DNA from: Solirubrobacterales bacterium
GTDB lineage: Bacteria > Actinomycetota > Thermoleophilia > Solirubrobacterales > Solirubrobacteraceae
Assembly (NCBI GenBank): GCA_027449125.1
Contig: DAIDME010000025.1
Span: 1-46,331 of the forward strand
DNA length: 46,331 nt
Direction: 5' to 3'
Within the stretch, counting starts at the first letter, position 1. The number at the start of each line of letters is the position of its first letter. Both the position numbers and the translations under genes were made by a program. The notes beneath the pieces are model-generated. The model saw only the letters and a list, made by a program, of their open reading frames with translations. It had not been told where the DNA came from and ran no database searches. This document shows, piece after piece, positions 7,468 through 15,056 of this stretch.

Positions 7468-7806
7468 ATGGCGTTCGGGACGGACACGAGCGCGAGCGGC
7501 GGGGTTGTCAGCTTCGGCAGCTCGATCGCCGCGGATGACCTGTGGGCGGCAATCAGCGGCGTCGACCCGTCAAGCCCGCTGGTTGGCGGGACCCCCGGCG
7601 GCCCGCGGTACGGACAGACCGGCGCGGGGATGGAAGCGATCGTTACGCAGCCGTCGAAGACCGCCGCGCAGGTCAGCGGCACCGCCCGCAAGCACTGGTC
7701 CGGCGCGTTCGACCTCCAGAACAACCCGTTGTCGTGGCTGCTTCTGCTGTGCCTGATCCTGTGGGCCGGGCACAAGCTGCCAGGCATCAGACGCCGCAGG
7801 AGCTGA
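7468..7806 (+). CDS. Late membrane protein, C-terminal TM
   Basis: The protein is 112 aa. A Gly/Ser/Pro-rich soluble part is followed by one hydrophobic helix near residues 88-105 (LSWLLLLCLILWAGHKL) and a basic end (GIRRRRS). This is the topology of a virion membrane protein with its soluble part on one face of the membrane. Family not recognised. Confidence 0.65.
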   Translation: MAFGTDTSASGGVVSFGSSIAADDLWAAISGVDPSSPLVGGTPGGPRYGQTGAGMEAIVTQPSKTAAQVSGTARKHWSGAFDLQNNPLSWLLLLCLILWAGHKLPGIRRRRS

Positions 7807-7807
7807 T

Positions 7808-7942
7808 TTGGATCACCTGAGCGAGCTGATCCTGCTCGTCCTGTTCGCCGGCCTGTTCATCGCGCTGATCAAGGGCGGCTGGACAGGCCCGGGGGGAGCG
7901 CAGGCCTGGTACAAAGCGAAGTTCCTTGGACGCCCATCATGA
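7808..7942 (+). CDS. Small single-TM protein
   Basis: The product is 44 aa from a TTG start; AGGAG lies six bases upstream, overlapping the end of the previous gene. One N-terminal hydrophobic helix (LILLVLFAGLFIALI) is followed by a Gly-rich stretch and a basic tail ending LGRPS. The stop overlaps the next ATG (ATGA), supporting translation. Probable minor virion membrane protein. Confidence 0.6.
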   Translation: MDHLSELILLVLFAGLFIALIKGGWTGPGGAQAWYKAKFLGRPS

Positions 7943-8559
7943 ACCTTCACAGAGCCAAAGAACGAGCCGAAAGCCTCTCGCCGCTAGCGGCGACGGCGGC
8001 CGCGCGGCTGTATGCGGACATCGAGTGGGAGCAAACCTACGGCGGCATGACCGACCGGACCGCGTATGAGAACGGTGAGGACGCGCTCGCGATCCTCGAG
8101 GAGCGCTTCCCGCACGTCCGCGCCCAGTCCCAGAAGATCGTTGAGGCCGGGTACAAGCCGCGCCTGTCAACCGCAGCGAAACGGAACCTGCCCGGCGCTG
8201 TCTCCTCGCCGGCAGCCGGCACGGACACCCCCGCCGCCGAGGGGCACGTCGGCGGGGGTGCCGTGACCACCGCGTCACGCACAAGGGTGGCGGCACGCCG
8301 CGCGGTGTACCAGGCGTCCCGGGCGCCGAGATACGCCCGCCAGGCGGCGGTGCAGGTTGATCAGGCGACCGGTGGGTACGGGTCGATGGCTTTCAAGGGT
8401 GTGATCGCCGCTGCCGGGCTCGCGCTGCTGTACCTGGTGCTCGCGGGCCGGGGCCCGCAGGGGCTCGGGAAGCTGTTCGTGGGCCTGACCAGCGTGCTCG
8501 GCTGGGTGATCAGCCCGGCTGTTGATCCTCTGCGACCACCGAAAGGAGCCGTAGCGTGA
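7939..8559 (+). CDS. Late membrane protein with C-terminal hydrophobic pair
   Basis: The protein is 206 aa. The N-terminal 80 residues look helical and soluble, followed by a Pro/Ala/Gly linker and a basic segment (TRVAARRAVYQASRAPRYAR). Two hydrophobic stretches lie near the end (FKGVIAAAGLALLYLVLAG and LGKLFVGLTSVLGWVISPAV). It overlaps both neighbours by 4 bases. A vertex or membrane protein joining capsid and inner membrane would fit; no family recognised. Confidence 0.65.
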   Translation: MNLHRAKERAESLSPLAATAAARLYADIEWEQTYGGMTDRTAYENGEDALAILEERFPHVRAQSQKIVEAGYKPRLSTAAKRNLPGAVSSPAAGTDTPAAEGHVGGGAVTTASRTRVAARRAVYQASRAPRYARQAAVQVDQATGGYGSMAFKGVIAAAGLALLYLVLAGRGPQGLGKLFVGLTSVLGWVISPAVDPLRPPKGAVA

Positions 8560-8705
8560 AAACCACGGTCGGCCAGTTCATAGGCGGAGCTTTCGCGCTC
8601 ATCGCCCTGTTCCTCGTCCTCTCCCACTTCACCGGGTTCGTGAGCGATGTCGGAAGCGTCACGGCCGGCGGCTCGAAGCTGTTCGCGACCCTGCAGGGCC
8701 GCTGA
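8556..8705 (+). CDS. Small single-TM protein
   Basis: The product is 49 aa from a GTG overlapping the upstream stop (GTGA). One hydrophobic helix (FIGGAFALIALFLVLSHFTGF) is followed by a Gly/Ser-rich amphipathic tail ending KLFATLQGR. The TGATG junction couples it to the next gene. Resembles the very short membrane proteins of tailless phages. Confidence 0.6.
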   Translation: MKTTVGQFIGGAFALIALFLVLSHFTGFVSDVGSVTAGGSKLFATLQGR

Positions 8706-8944
8706 TGGACGACCAGGCGCGTGACGACTGCGGCACGGAGCCCCGGGTGGCTGCTGTCGTTTTCCGGGTGTCGTTGTGCAGGAGCTGCGGGACCGGTTTG
8801 CCGCAGAACGCCGCATACTGCCCCGGCTGCGGGCGCAGCACCCAGCCACCACCACCAGCGGAGGCGCTCGCGGGGCTGATGCTCGCCACCGCGGGCCTGA
8901 TGCTGCTGCTATCCGCGGCGGCCAAGCGGGCCGGGAGGGCGTGA
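8705..8944 (+). CDS. Zinc-ribbon membrane protein
   Basis: The protein is 79 aa. CRSCGTGLPQNAAYCPGCGR (about residues 25-44) is a classic four-cysteine zinc ribbon, followed by a Pro-rich linker and one TM helix (LAGLMLATAGLMLLLSAAA). The start shares a base with the previous stop, and the stop overlaps the next ATG. A metal-binding cytoplasmic head on a membrane anchor could organise protein contacts in the virion or at the host membrane. Confidence 0.7.
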   Translation: MDDQARDDCGTEPRVAAVVFRVSLCRSCGTGLPQNAAYCPGCGRSTQPPPPAEALAGLMLATAGLMLLLSAAAKRAGRA

Positions 8945-9225
8945 TGCCGTACATCCCGACCGGCCGGCGGTTTGACGGGATCGAGGAGTTTCAGGGGCCG
9001 CAGCGCCCGTCCCGGTCTCTTTGGCGTGCGATGCTCGCAAACGTGTTCACCGAGGTCGCGCAGGATGCCGCGACGACGAACAGCGCGTCACCGAACTACG
9101 CGTACATGCTGTCCCCGCAGAGCTACCAGAACGCGGCCAGCTTCAACGCTGAGCGGCCCGTCATGGCACCCGCGCCGCTGCCGCCGGCGACAGGGCGACG
9201 CAACCAGATCGCGAGCATCCTGTGA
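8944..9225 (+). CDS. Late protein of unknown function
   Basis: The protein is 93 aa, soluble, with no TM. It has an Asn/Ser/Tyr-rich centre (TTNSASPNYAYMLSPQSYQN) and a basic end (GRRNQIASIL). It is coupled to both neighbours by 4-base overlaps. Virion component by position only. Confidence 0.6.
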   Translation: MPYIPTGRRFDGIEEFQGPQRPSRSLWRAMLANVFTEVAQDAATTNSASPNYAYMLSPQSYQNAASFNAERPVMAPAPLPPATGRRNQIASIL

Positions 9226-9470
9226 GCGTCACCGTCCCACCGCTGCCGGGCAAGCACGCCACCAAGAACCGGAAGTGGCTGATCTACGGCGGGATCGGTG
9301 TTGCCGCACTGATCCTGCTGCTCATCACCCGCGGCTCCTCCTCCAGCAGCACCGGCACCACCACCAGCAGCACTGCGGGCACGAACTACAACAACGGGTA
9401 TCAGGCCGGACTGACAGCCGGTGAGAGCGCCGTGCAGGCCTCGACTGTTGACGAGCACTCAGGATGGTGA
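9222..9470 (+). pseudogene. 5' part of a viral membrane-protein gene split by the transposon
   Basis: It starts at a GTG coupled to the upstream gene. The protein has a basic N-terminus, one TM (WLIYGGIGVAALILLLIT) and a Ser/Thr-rich extension. The viral sequence ends at 9445. The last eight codons to the stop at 9470 straddle the junction, and from the second base of the first one they come from the transposon end. Joining 9445 to 13970, so keeping one copy of the duplicated CTCGAC, continues the same frame into the downstream part and gives a 194-aa protein. The Ser/Thr composition suggests an extended, surface-exposed region. Confidence 0.8.
9440..9445. repeat. Target-site duplication, left copy
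   Basis: CTCGAC lies directly outside the left transposon end and matches 13964-13969 exactly. Confidence 0.8.
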
Positions 9471-9721
9471 TGATGGCGTCAGCCAGGATGGTGATCGGGG
9501 AGGCGAACGACCGAACGACCAAAGGGTCGGGAGGTGGAAACGGCGGCGATGAAGGCGGCCGGGTTGGGAGCGTGCGGTGGTGCGTCGCGCGTTGAGACCG
9601 GGCTTCGCCCTTTCGCTGGTGATCGGTCGCCACGAAGCTGGTGGCGGGCTGCAATGGCGCTGTCGCGGTTGGAGCGTGATCGGGCGACCGATGCGGGCCA
9701 CTCGCGCGTAGCGGCGGTGGT
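9446..9721. repeat. Left transposon end with binding-site repeats
   Basis: The terminal TGTTGA is followed by CAGGATGGTGAT at 9460-9471 and again at 9484-9495, 24 bp apart. The rest up to the DUF3987 stop has a short repeat (gaacgaccgaacgacc) and no gene. Confidence 0.65.
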
Positions 9722-11002
9722 TCAGGCGTCGATGGTCGGCGCGGCGGTCCAGAGTTCCGCGGGCCGGCCGCGGGTGAGCGTGCGTGCCTGGTGGGCGCGG
9801 CCGGCGGCGGCGAGCGTGTGGAGTGCTTGCTCGACGCGCTCAGTGGGGAGGTTGCGTTGGCAGAGGTCGCGGATCTGGGTGCGGGTCAGCCCGTTGGGGG
9901 TCCGGGCGAGCGCGGCGTGGATGTGCTCGGCGAGCGGGTCACCGGTCGCTTGTCCGAGCGCCCAGGCGGCGGAGCGTTGCGCGTAGTTCCAGAGCGCGAC
10001 GGCGGCGTGGAGATGCTCTGGTGCGATCGTCTTCTGGCCGTCGAGCAGTGCGTAGAGGAGCGCGAGCCGGACGACGTGCGCTTCGGCGCGCGCAGTGAGC
10101 TGGCCAAGGAGCCCGTCGGCGGGTTGGGTGAGCTGCGGGTAGAGCTGCCACCACAGCTCGCGCGAGGCTGGGGAGAGTGGGACCTTTCCGACGGCGCGGG
10201 CGTGCGTGAGGACGGTAGTGAGGTAGCGGCTAAGGCCGGTGCCTTTCAGTGGGTCGGGGTCACCGCCTTCGGGCAGCAGCCGGACGCGACGGACCGCCGC
10301 GAACACGAAGCGGTTCAGGAACCCGTTGGCGATCTCCACGGTGGTGGTGTGACGGCGCAACTCGGTCTGGGTGATGTGCCCGATGATCGAGATGTGCGCC
10401 TCGGTGGCGCGCGCGGGCGCGGTGCGGGTCAGCAACGCGAGCTGCCGTCCATCCCAGGCAGAACGCAGGGTCGGTGACAACGTCGAGAGCTCGCGGCTGG
10501 TGGACTTCAGCACCGTGGCGAACTCGGGCTCGACAACGAGCAGCCGCTTGTCGATCGCGCCGGGGTCCTGGCCGGCGGGGTCGCGGACTGTCCAGATCAG
10601 CCCCTCGCCACTCGATAGACCGGTCGACAGACGTGAGGTGAACGCCGGATCGGCCTTGCTGAGCAGACGGGCGACGTGATCGAACGAGCTGCCCTTCCGG
10701 GCCTTGGCGCTGTCGCCGACGAGCACGAGGAACTCGTTGGGGTGATGTCGGGTCGCTTCGACCTGAAAGTATGCGTCGCGGCCGATCATCGCGCCGCAGC
10801 AGACCAATAGCTGGGTCAGGATCGCGGCTGGGTCGGCCTCTGTGTGCGGCGCGATCTTCGCAACGATTTGGCCAGGCAGTCCGTGATAGGCGACCTGCTC
10901 GGGTGGCGCGGGCCAATCGGCCGGTGGCGGCGGCAGCGGTAGCGCCCGCGGCCGGCCGTCACCGGCCGGTTGGTCGAACAGGGAAACGACCTGGCTGGTC
11001 AT
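9722..11002 (-). CDS. DUF3987 family protein (transposon cargo)
   Basis: The protein is 426 aa. DUF3987 proteins are primase/helicase-like proteins of phages and mobile elements. Visible features: PPEQVAYHGLPGQIVAKIAP near residue 33, then LTQLLVCCGAMIGR, a degenerate P-loop (LVGDSAKARKGSSFDHVARL), LLVVEPEFATVLK as an acidic second motif, and a C-terminal winged-helix-like tail. The ATG at 11002 overlaps the ATPase stop (ATGA), so it is part of the transposition operon. A second, diverged DUF3987 gene lies in the provirus (21334-22845). A role in target selection or replication is inference. Confidence 0.75.
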   Translation of the reverse strand: MTSQVVSLFDQPAGDGRPRALPLPPPPADWPAPPEQVAYHGLPGQIVAKIAPHTEADPAAILTQLLVCCGAMIGRDAYFQVEATRHHPNEFLVLVGDSAKARKGSSFDHVARLLSKADPAFTSRLSTGLSSGEGLIWTVRDPAGQDPGAIDKRLLVVEPEFATVLKSTSRELSTLSPTLRSAWDGRQLALLTRTAPARATEAHISIIGHITQTELRRHTTTVEIANGFLNRFVFAAVRRVRLLPEGGDPDPLKGTGLSRYLTTVLTHARAVGKVPLSPASRELWWQLYPQLTQPADGLLGQLTARAEAHVVRLALLYALLDGQKTIAPEHLHAAVALWNYAQRSAAWALGQATGDPLAEHIHAALARTPNGLTRTQIRDLCQRNLPTERVEQALHTLAAAGRAHQARTLTRGRPAELWTAAPTIDA

Positions 11003-11814
11003 TCGGCGGTGATCTCGGCCAGCGCGGCGCGGGCGGAGCTCTCGTCGCAGATCGACTTGTTGGCCGCGTAGCCGGCGATCAGCGTCTGCGTCGCGAGGTT
11101 GTTCACCGCGCGCGGGAGACCGCGGGCGGCGTCGTGGATCAGTGTGACCGCGTCGTCGCTGAAGATGGTGTCGCTGCGGCCGGCGAGCTTTATGTGGTGG
11201 GCGATGTATTCGCCGGTCTCTTTGCGGTCCATCCCGTCGATCGTGGAGCGCAGCGCGATCCGTTGATCCAGAGCGGCGAACGCGCCCTGGCGCAGCTTCC
11301 GCCTGAGCGTTGGCTGACCCAGCAGCAGGCATGCGAATGTTGCGCGCGAGTCCATCTCTGAGTTCGTCAACATCCGCAGCTCCTCCAACTGCTCGGCGCA
11401 GAGCAGATGCGCCTCGTCGAGAATCAGCACCACGGTTTTGCCGCGCTCGGCGGCCTCGGCCGCGAGCAGGTCAGTTGCCTGTGGGATCAACGTCGCCCGG
11501 TAGAAGCGGGGTGTCGCGCCGAGCGCGGTGACGATCTGGGTATAGATCCCGCGCGCCCCAACTGCCGGGTTGGGGAGGTAGATGATCGAGTAGCGACTCT
11601 GGTCCAGGCCCGCGGTGGCGGCGCGCGCGGCGACGGTTTTGCCGGCGCCGACCTCGCCGCAGACCACGCCAAGCGACCGCTCCGAGATGATCCAGTCGAT
11701 CCGGGCGACCGCTTCCTGGTGGGCGGCGGAGGCGAACAGCATGGAGGTCGCCAGCTCCTTGGTGAACGGGGTGCGAGACAGCCCCCAATGCGCCCGCAGG
11801 CGATCGATACTCAT
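10999..11814 (-). CDS. TniB/ExeA-like AAA ATPase of the transposon
   Basis: The protein is 271 aa. Walker A is GEVGAGKTVAAR (about residue 55), Walker B VVLILDEAHLL (about 127), then a Ser/Thr sensor region (LLLGQPTLRRKLRQ) and a C-terminal lid (PRAVNNLATQTLIAGYAANK). The N-terminus RAHWGLSRTPFTKEL is typical of ExeA/MuB/TniB-type proteins. In this class the ATPase binds target DNA and activates the DDE transposase. It lies between transposase and DUF3987 with 4-base overlaps on both sides. Confidence 0.85.
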   Translation of the reverse strand: MSIDRLRAHWGLSRTPFTKELATSMLFASAAHQEAVARIDWIISERSLGVVCGEVGAGKTVAARAATAGLDQSRYSIIYLPNPAVGARGIYTQIVTALGATPRFYRATLIPQATDLLAAEAAERGKTVVLILDEAHLLCAEQLEELRMLTNSEMDSRATFACLLLGQPTLRRKLRQGAFAALDQRIALRSTIDGMDRKETGEYIAHHIKLAGRSDTIFSDDAVTLIHDAARGLPRAVNNLATQTLIAGYAANKSICDESSARAALAEITAE

Positions 11815-13136
11815 GCCGTCATCTCCTTGTCATCGTCGTTGTCGCTGCCCGCGGTGGGCAGGTTGCGGTAGTCGATCCGCTGCTTGAGCTCCTGGTCACG
11901 GCGCTTCTGGATCAGACCGAGGTAGTCGATCCCTGTCGGCACAACTGGCTTCTCCGCCGCCGGCTGCGCGCGTGGATGCACGTGCCGCTTGATCACACGC
12001 GGCACAGCTAGGCCACGGTCGCGGCCGTCGAGCCTGACCTGCACCTCGGTCAGCTCAAGCGGGTCGAACACGAGGTCGACCTGCCGCCCTGCGAGCTCCG
12101 GGTCGATCTCATAGGTGTTGCCGTGCATCCCGACCGTCCCCGTCTTTGAGACGGTCCGCCGCTCCGACCAGCGAAACGCCTCCCGCAGCACCGCCTCACT
12201 CGGACGCGGCGACACGCCAGCGGCTAGGAACCGCTCGAGCGGGGTCTGCTCGGTCTCGGTGTGAACGCGCCGGTGATAGACCTGCTCAGCCCAGCTCTGA
12301 AAGATGCGGTTGAGATCCTCGAGGCTCGCGGGCGGACGGTCCTCAAGCTCGACCAGCACTTGATCACGCACGGTCCGGAAGACGCGTTCGATCTTCCCGC
12401 GCCCCTCCGGCCGCCCGGGCGTGGAGTGGATCAGCCGAATCCCGAGCACCGCGCACGCGCGCAGCAACTGGCCGGACACGAACGGGCTGCCGTTATCGAC
12501 ATAGACAGCCTTCGGGACGCCGCGCGCGGCGATCCCCGCACGCAACGCGGCCGACGCGTTCAGGACGTTCTCGCGTCCGGCCCACCGGTAACCGACCAGC
12601 AGCCGGCTGTGGTCGTCCAGAAAGCAGAACAAAAACGTGCGGTGACCATCGACAATCGGGCCGTGCAGCGCGTCCCCGGTCCACAACTCGTTCGGCGCTT
12701 CCGCCTCAAAGCGCCCAAGCGCACGCGCCACGCCGCTGCTCTTCCACGGCAGCCCGACCGCTTTGAAGTGCCGCTGGATCGTCGTTGCCGACGGCGCCGC
12801 ACCCTCGGCCTCCAGGATGATCCTGTGGATCTGCGCCGCCGTGCGAGCCGGCTGCTCGCGCCGCAAAGCCTCCGCCAGCTCAAGGCGCTCCGGCGTGCCC
12901 TTCGTGCGTCGCCTGGGCGCCGGGACCAGCGCATCGAACCCGCCCTCACGATACGCGCGGATCCAGCGGTCCAGCGTGTTGCGCCCGACACGGACCCAGC
13001 GGCCACTCGGGTGCAGATGCTCACGCTCAGCCAACACACGGACCAACCGGCCGCGCTCACGCGCCGACAGCGAGACGTCCGTCGCCTCGCCAATGATCTT
13101 CCATCGGAACAGCCCGATCTCCTGCGCCCTGTCCAC
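11811..13136 (-). CDS. DDE (rve/Mu-type) transposase
   Basis: The protein is 441 aa. Two N-terminal HTH regions (GRNTLDRWIRAYREGGFDAL; then a homeodomain-like segment to ATTIQRHFKA) precede the integrase core. The core has Asp in WTGDALHGPIVDG, Asp in AVYVDNGSPFVSG and Glu in PEGRGKIERVFRT. A Mu-type C-terminal beta domain follows (GMHGNTYEIDPELAGRQVDL) and then a basic tail. It looks complete. The partner ATPase overlaps its 3' end. The end sequences and 6-bp duplication agree with this class. Confidence 0.9.
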   Translation of the reverse strand: MDRAQEIGLFRWKIIGEATDVSLSARERGRLVRVLAEREHLHPSGRWVRVGRNTLDRWIRAYREGGFDALVPAPRRRTKGTPERLELAEALRREQPARTAAQIHRIILEAEGAAPSATTIQRHFKAVGLPWKSSGVARALGRFEAEAPNELWTGDALHGPIVDGHRTFLFCFLDDHSRLLVGYRWAGRENVLNASAALRAGIAARGVPKAVYVDNGSPFVSGQLLRACAVLGIRLIHSTPGRPEGRGKIERVFRTVRDQVLVELEDRPPASLEDLNRIFQSWAEQVYHRRVHTETEQTPLERFLAAGVSPRPSEAVLREAFRWSERRTVSKTGTVGMHGNTYEIDPELAGRQVDLVFDPLELTEVQVRLDGRDRGLAVPRVIKRHVHPRAQPAAEKPVVPTGIDYLGLIQKRRDQELKQRIDYRNLPTAGSDNDDDKEMTA

Positions 13137-13187
13137 CTATCGCCTCCTGACCTGTCGTTGAACAGCAACAACCGGCCAGGATCACGA

Positions 13188-13781
13188 TCACTCAGGCACA
13201 GGCCAAGGCGTGAACGTGTTGATCTCCAACAGCCCGCCCGCTGTCAGCGCTGAGACCCACGACCACGGCAAGCGACGCCCCAACACCAGCGACGCCACCC
13301 GCGTGCACACGCCGATCGCCTCGACAGCGTCAGCGACCGGCGACCCCCGCCCGGCCGGGGGATCAACCGATCCGTCAAGCGCCCACGCCCACCGCAGGAA
13401 ATGCGCGCTGATCAACTCCGAACGCGACCGGAACCGGCGCCGCCAATCACGCACCGTCTCGCCCGGCACCCCGAGCCGCCAGCCAGCCCGCCGATACCCC
13501 TCCACGCCCGTCGAGAGCAGCGCCGCGCCGATCGTCTCCACGACATACCTGCGACGCGCCAGACACACGTCCGGCAAAAGCACATGCGTCGCCCGGCACG
13601 ACCGCTCACGACAACGCCCGCGACGCGGCCGCAACCGCCGCACCCCCGACTCGGTTCGGACCACCCGCAACCGCGAGCAGCCCCAGCCTCCCAACACCCC
13701 CGACCGACAACGCGGACACAACAGCCGGCCGGCAGCGAGATCCGCCTCGACCACAGCACGATCGCCTGAGACAATGAGCAC
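13188..13781 (-). CDS. DUF6431-like zinc-ribbon/HTH protein of the transposon
   Basis: The protein is 197 aa. It begins with a zinc-ribbon-like part (LLCPRCRSGVLGGWG, then a Cys pair in RGRCRERSCRATHVLL) and continues into an HTH-like region (GYRRAGWRLGVPGETVRDWR). The layout recalls helper proteins next to IS/Tn transposases. GTG start. It is the first gene of the transposon on the minus strand, 51 bases before the transposase start. Whether it does a TniQ-like job (recognition of ends or target) cannot be decided here. Confidence 0.65.
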   Translation of the reverse strand: MLIVSGDRAVVEADLAAGRLLCPRCRSGVLGGWGCSRLRVVRTESGVRRLRPRRGRCRERSCRATHVLLPDVCLARRRYVVETIGAALLSTGVEGYRRAGWRLGVPGETVRDWRRRFRSRSELISAHFLRWAWALDGSVDPPAGRGSPVADAVEAIGVCTRVASLVLGRRLPWSWVSALTAGGLLEINTFTPWPVPE

Positions 13782-13803
13782 GACGACCCCCTAACGGCGT
13801 CAC

Positions 13804-13847
13804 GGGCTCCCTCGCCTCACCCCGTCAAGGTTTCGGCGAGGGAGCCC
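13804..13847. terminator. Hairpin inside the right transposon end
   Basis: GGGCTCCCTCGCC (13804-13816) and its exact inverse (13835-13847) form a 13-bp stem with an 18-base loop, upstream of the DUF6431 start and inside the transposon. It could block outside transcription from entering, or be a recognition structure. Confidence 0.45.
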
Positions 13848-13963
13848 AACATGAACAGGATCACCACCATCCTGCCGCCGGACCACCCACCGAGCACTCC
13901 CCCATCACCACGCTCGCGGTCGCTAACCGCCCCCGCCATCACCACCCAGCGTGTCGCTCAACA
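13848..13963. repeat. Right transposon end with binding-site repeats
   Basis: Inverted copies of the GGTGGTGAT-type motif lie near 13860-13874, 13903-13912 and 13937-13946, ending in TCAACA. An open frame through this end into the viral gene is a junction product, not a gene. Confidence 0.65.
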
Positions 13964-13969
13964 CTCGAC
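13964..13969. repeat. Target-site duplication, right copy
   Basis: CTCGAC is identical to 9440-9445. Confidence 0.8.
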
Positions 13970-14330
13970 CGGCACCACGAGCAGCACCGGCGGGTACGTG
14001 CCCGGCACCGCGCTCGAGAACTACCTCTCGACGCTCAGCTCGCTCGGCGGTGCGGCGTCGACGTCGATCGGGTCGGGGTCCTCGAGCGCACCGACACAGG
14101 CCGCGACACCGTCAGTCAGCATCTCCAGCCCGCTGGTGACCGCGAACGTGTCAAGCCCGCTGGTCTCCGCGACGAACACAAGCCCGCTCATCCAGGCCAC
14201 ACAGACGGTGACCCACACCGCGCCGGCCCGCAAGCCGGTCAGCCATACGACGGCGGTTCGGCGGCTGCAGCACCAGACCGGCGCGCGCGCGCAGTTCAAC
14301 GCCCGCCGGAAGATCGGCGGGAAGCGATGA
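13964..14330 (+). pseudogene. 3' part of the split viral membrane-protein gene
   Basis: This continues the frame that stops being viral at 9445. It encodes about 120 residues: Ser/Thr/Gly/Pro-rich repeats (SSPLVTANVSSPLVSATNTSPLIQA) and a basic C-terminus (ARRKIGGKR). It has lost its start; an ATG at 13851 inside the transposon end could make a fusion peptide. The stop overlaps the next gene (ATGA). The repeated SPL(V/I) unit, about every 9-10 residues, suggests an elongated fibre-like stalk. Confidence 0.75.
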
Positions 14331-14485
14331 CCCCAACCAGCCGCATCGGCAACCTGGTCGTGTTCCTGAAGAACCTGCTCGAGCTCGTGATCCTGCTGCT
14401 CGCGCTCCCGTTCCTCACCCGCGAGCTTTTCCGCAACCCCGCCGCCCTGTCCGAACGGATGGCCGGACACCACTCACTTAGATGA
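14327..14485 (+). CDS. Small single-TM protein
   Basis: The product is 52 aa. The N-terminal half is hydrophobic (IGNLVVFLKNLLELVILLLALPFL), followed by a charged tail. ATGA overlaps at both ends. Probable virion membrane protein. Confidence 0.6.
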   Translation: MTPTSRIGNLVVFLKNLLELVILLLALPFLTRELFRNPAALSERMAGHHSLR

Positions 14486-14793
14486 GCAGCACCTCAAGAA
14501 CCATCCGACGCGCCAGCCGACGACGAATCCTCCACAGGATCAACCGGCAACGACGCATCACGCGCCTGGAGCGCGCGCCACTCGGCAGCGGTGTACCGCG
14601 GCTCCAGGAGCTGAGCGAGGTCGTCCTGCCTCTTGAACTCGCGGACCATCCACTGGATTGCGCGGAAGCACAGGTGAGCGAAGCCGTAGCCGGCGCCAAT
14701 GAGCAGCGCGACACTGATCCAAGCGTTGATCACGAAGAACTGCCCGCTGCTGGATTCGAGAGCGATGCCCACGGCCTGGAGCCTATCCAATGA
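14482..14793 (+). CDS. Late protein of uncertain reality (an antisense frame competes)
   Basis: The product is 103 aa: a very basic N-terminus (TIRRASRRRILHRINRQRRI) and an acidic C-terminal half. In its favour, its ATG overlaps the upstream stop and its TGA overlaps the downstream ATG, the same ATGA coupling used throughout this block. Against it, the complementary strand (14494-14790) has a frame with a clear TM helix and Trp-rich text. I prefer the plus-strand gene because of the junctions. Confidence 0.5.
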   Translation: MSSTSRTIRRASRRRILHRINRQRRITRLERAPLGSGVPRLQELSEVVLPLELADHPLDCAEAQVSEAVAGANEQRDTDPSVDHEELPAAGFESDAHGLEPIQ

Positions 14794-15056
14794 TCGGCCT
14801 GGGCGGAATAGCCGGCATCGCCGGCACTCCCATACTCGCGAGTCCCTCCCCGAAACAAACCGGGACCGCGGTGAACCAAGCCGCCAACACGGTCACCGGC
14901 GCGGCCGCCGGCGCGCTTGCCGGGGTCCTCGATCCGGTTCTGAGGGATCTGAAGTACGGGGCGGTCTGGGTTGGGCTGATGCTGCTCGGCATCGTCTTGA
15001 TCTACGAGGGACTCACACGCACCGGTGCGAAGGTTCCGGCGGTGGTGCCGGTATGA
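14790..15056 (+). CDS. Late membrane protein
   Basis: The protein is 88 aa. A Gly/Ala-rich N-terminal region (IGLGGIAGIAGTPILA; AANTVTGAAAGALAGVLDPV) is followed by one strong TM helix (GAVWVGLMLLGIVLIYEGL) and a short tail. It overlaps both neighbours by 4 bases. Fits a virion membrane protein. Confidence 0.65.
   Translation: MIGLGGIAGIAGTPILASPSPKQTGTAVNQAANTVTGAAAGALAGVLDPVLRDLKYGAVWVGLMLLGIVLIYEGLTRTGAKVPAVVPV

Larger units (their letters stand above)
9446..13963 (-). mobile_element. Mu/Tn552-type transposon with ATPase, DUF3987 and DUF6431 genes
   Basis: A 4518-bp transposon has inverted ends beginning TGTTGA (9446) and ending TCAACA (13963), and is flanked by CTCGAC on both sides. The ends carry several copies of a GGTGGTGAT / AGGATGGTGAT motif: left at 9460 and 9484; right, inverted, near 13860, 13903 and 13937. 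These look like multiple transposase-binding sites, as in Mu, Tn7 and Tn5053/Tn552 relatives. All four genes are on the minus strand: DUF6431-like, DDE transposase, AAA ATPase, DUF3987. The last three overlap by 4 bases. Boundaries are well supported because removing it heals a reading frame. Confidence 0.85.

Noticed and set aside
13851..13963. ATG at 13851 giving a 159-aa frame into the viral gene
   Set aside because: The first 38 codons are transposon end sequence with binding-site repeats; the frame is a junction product.
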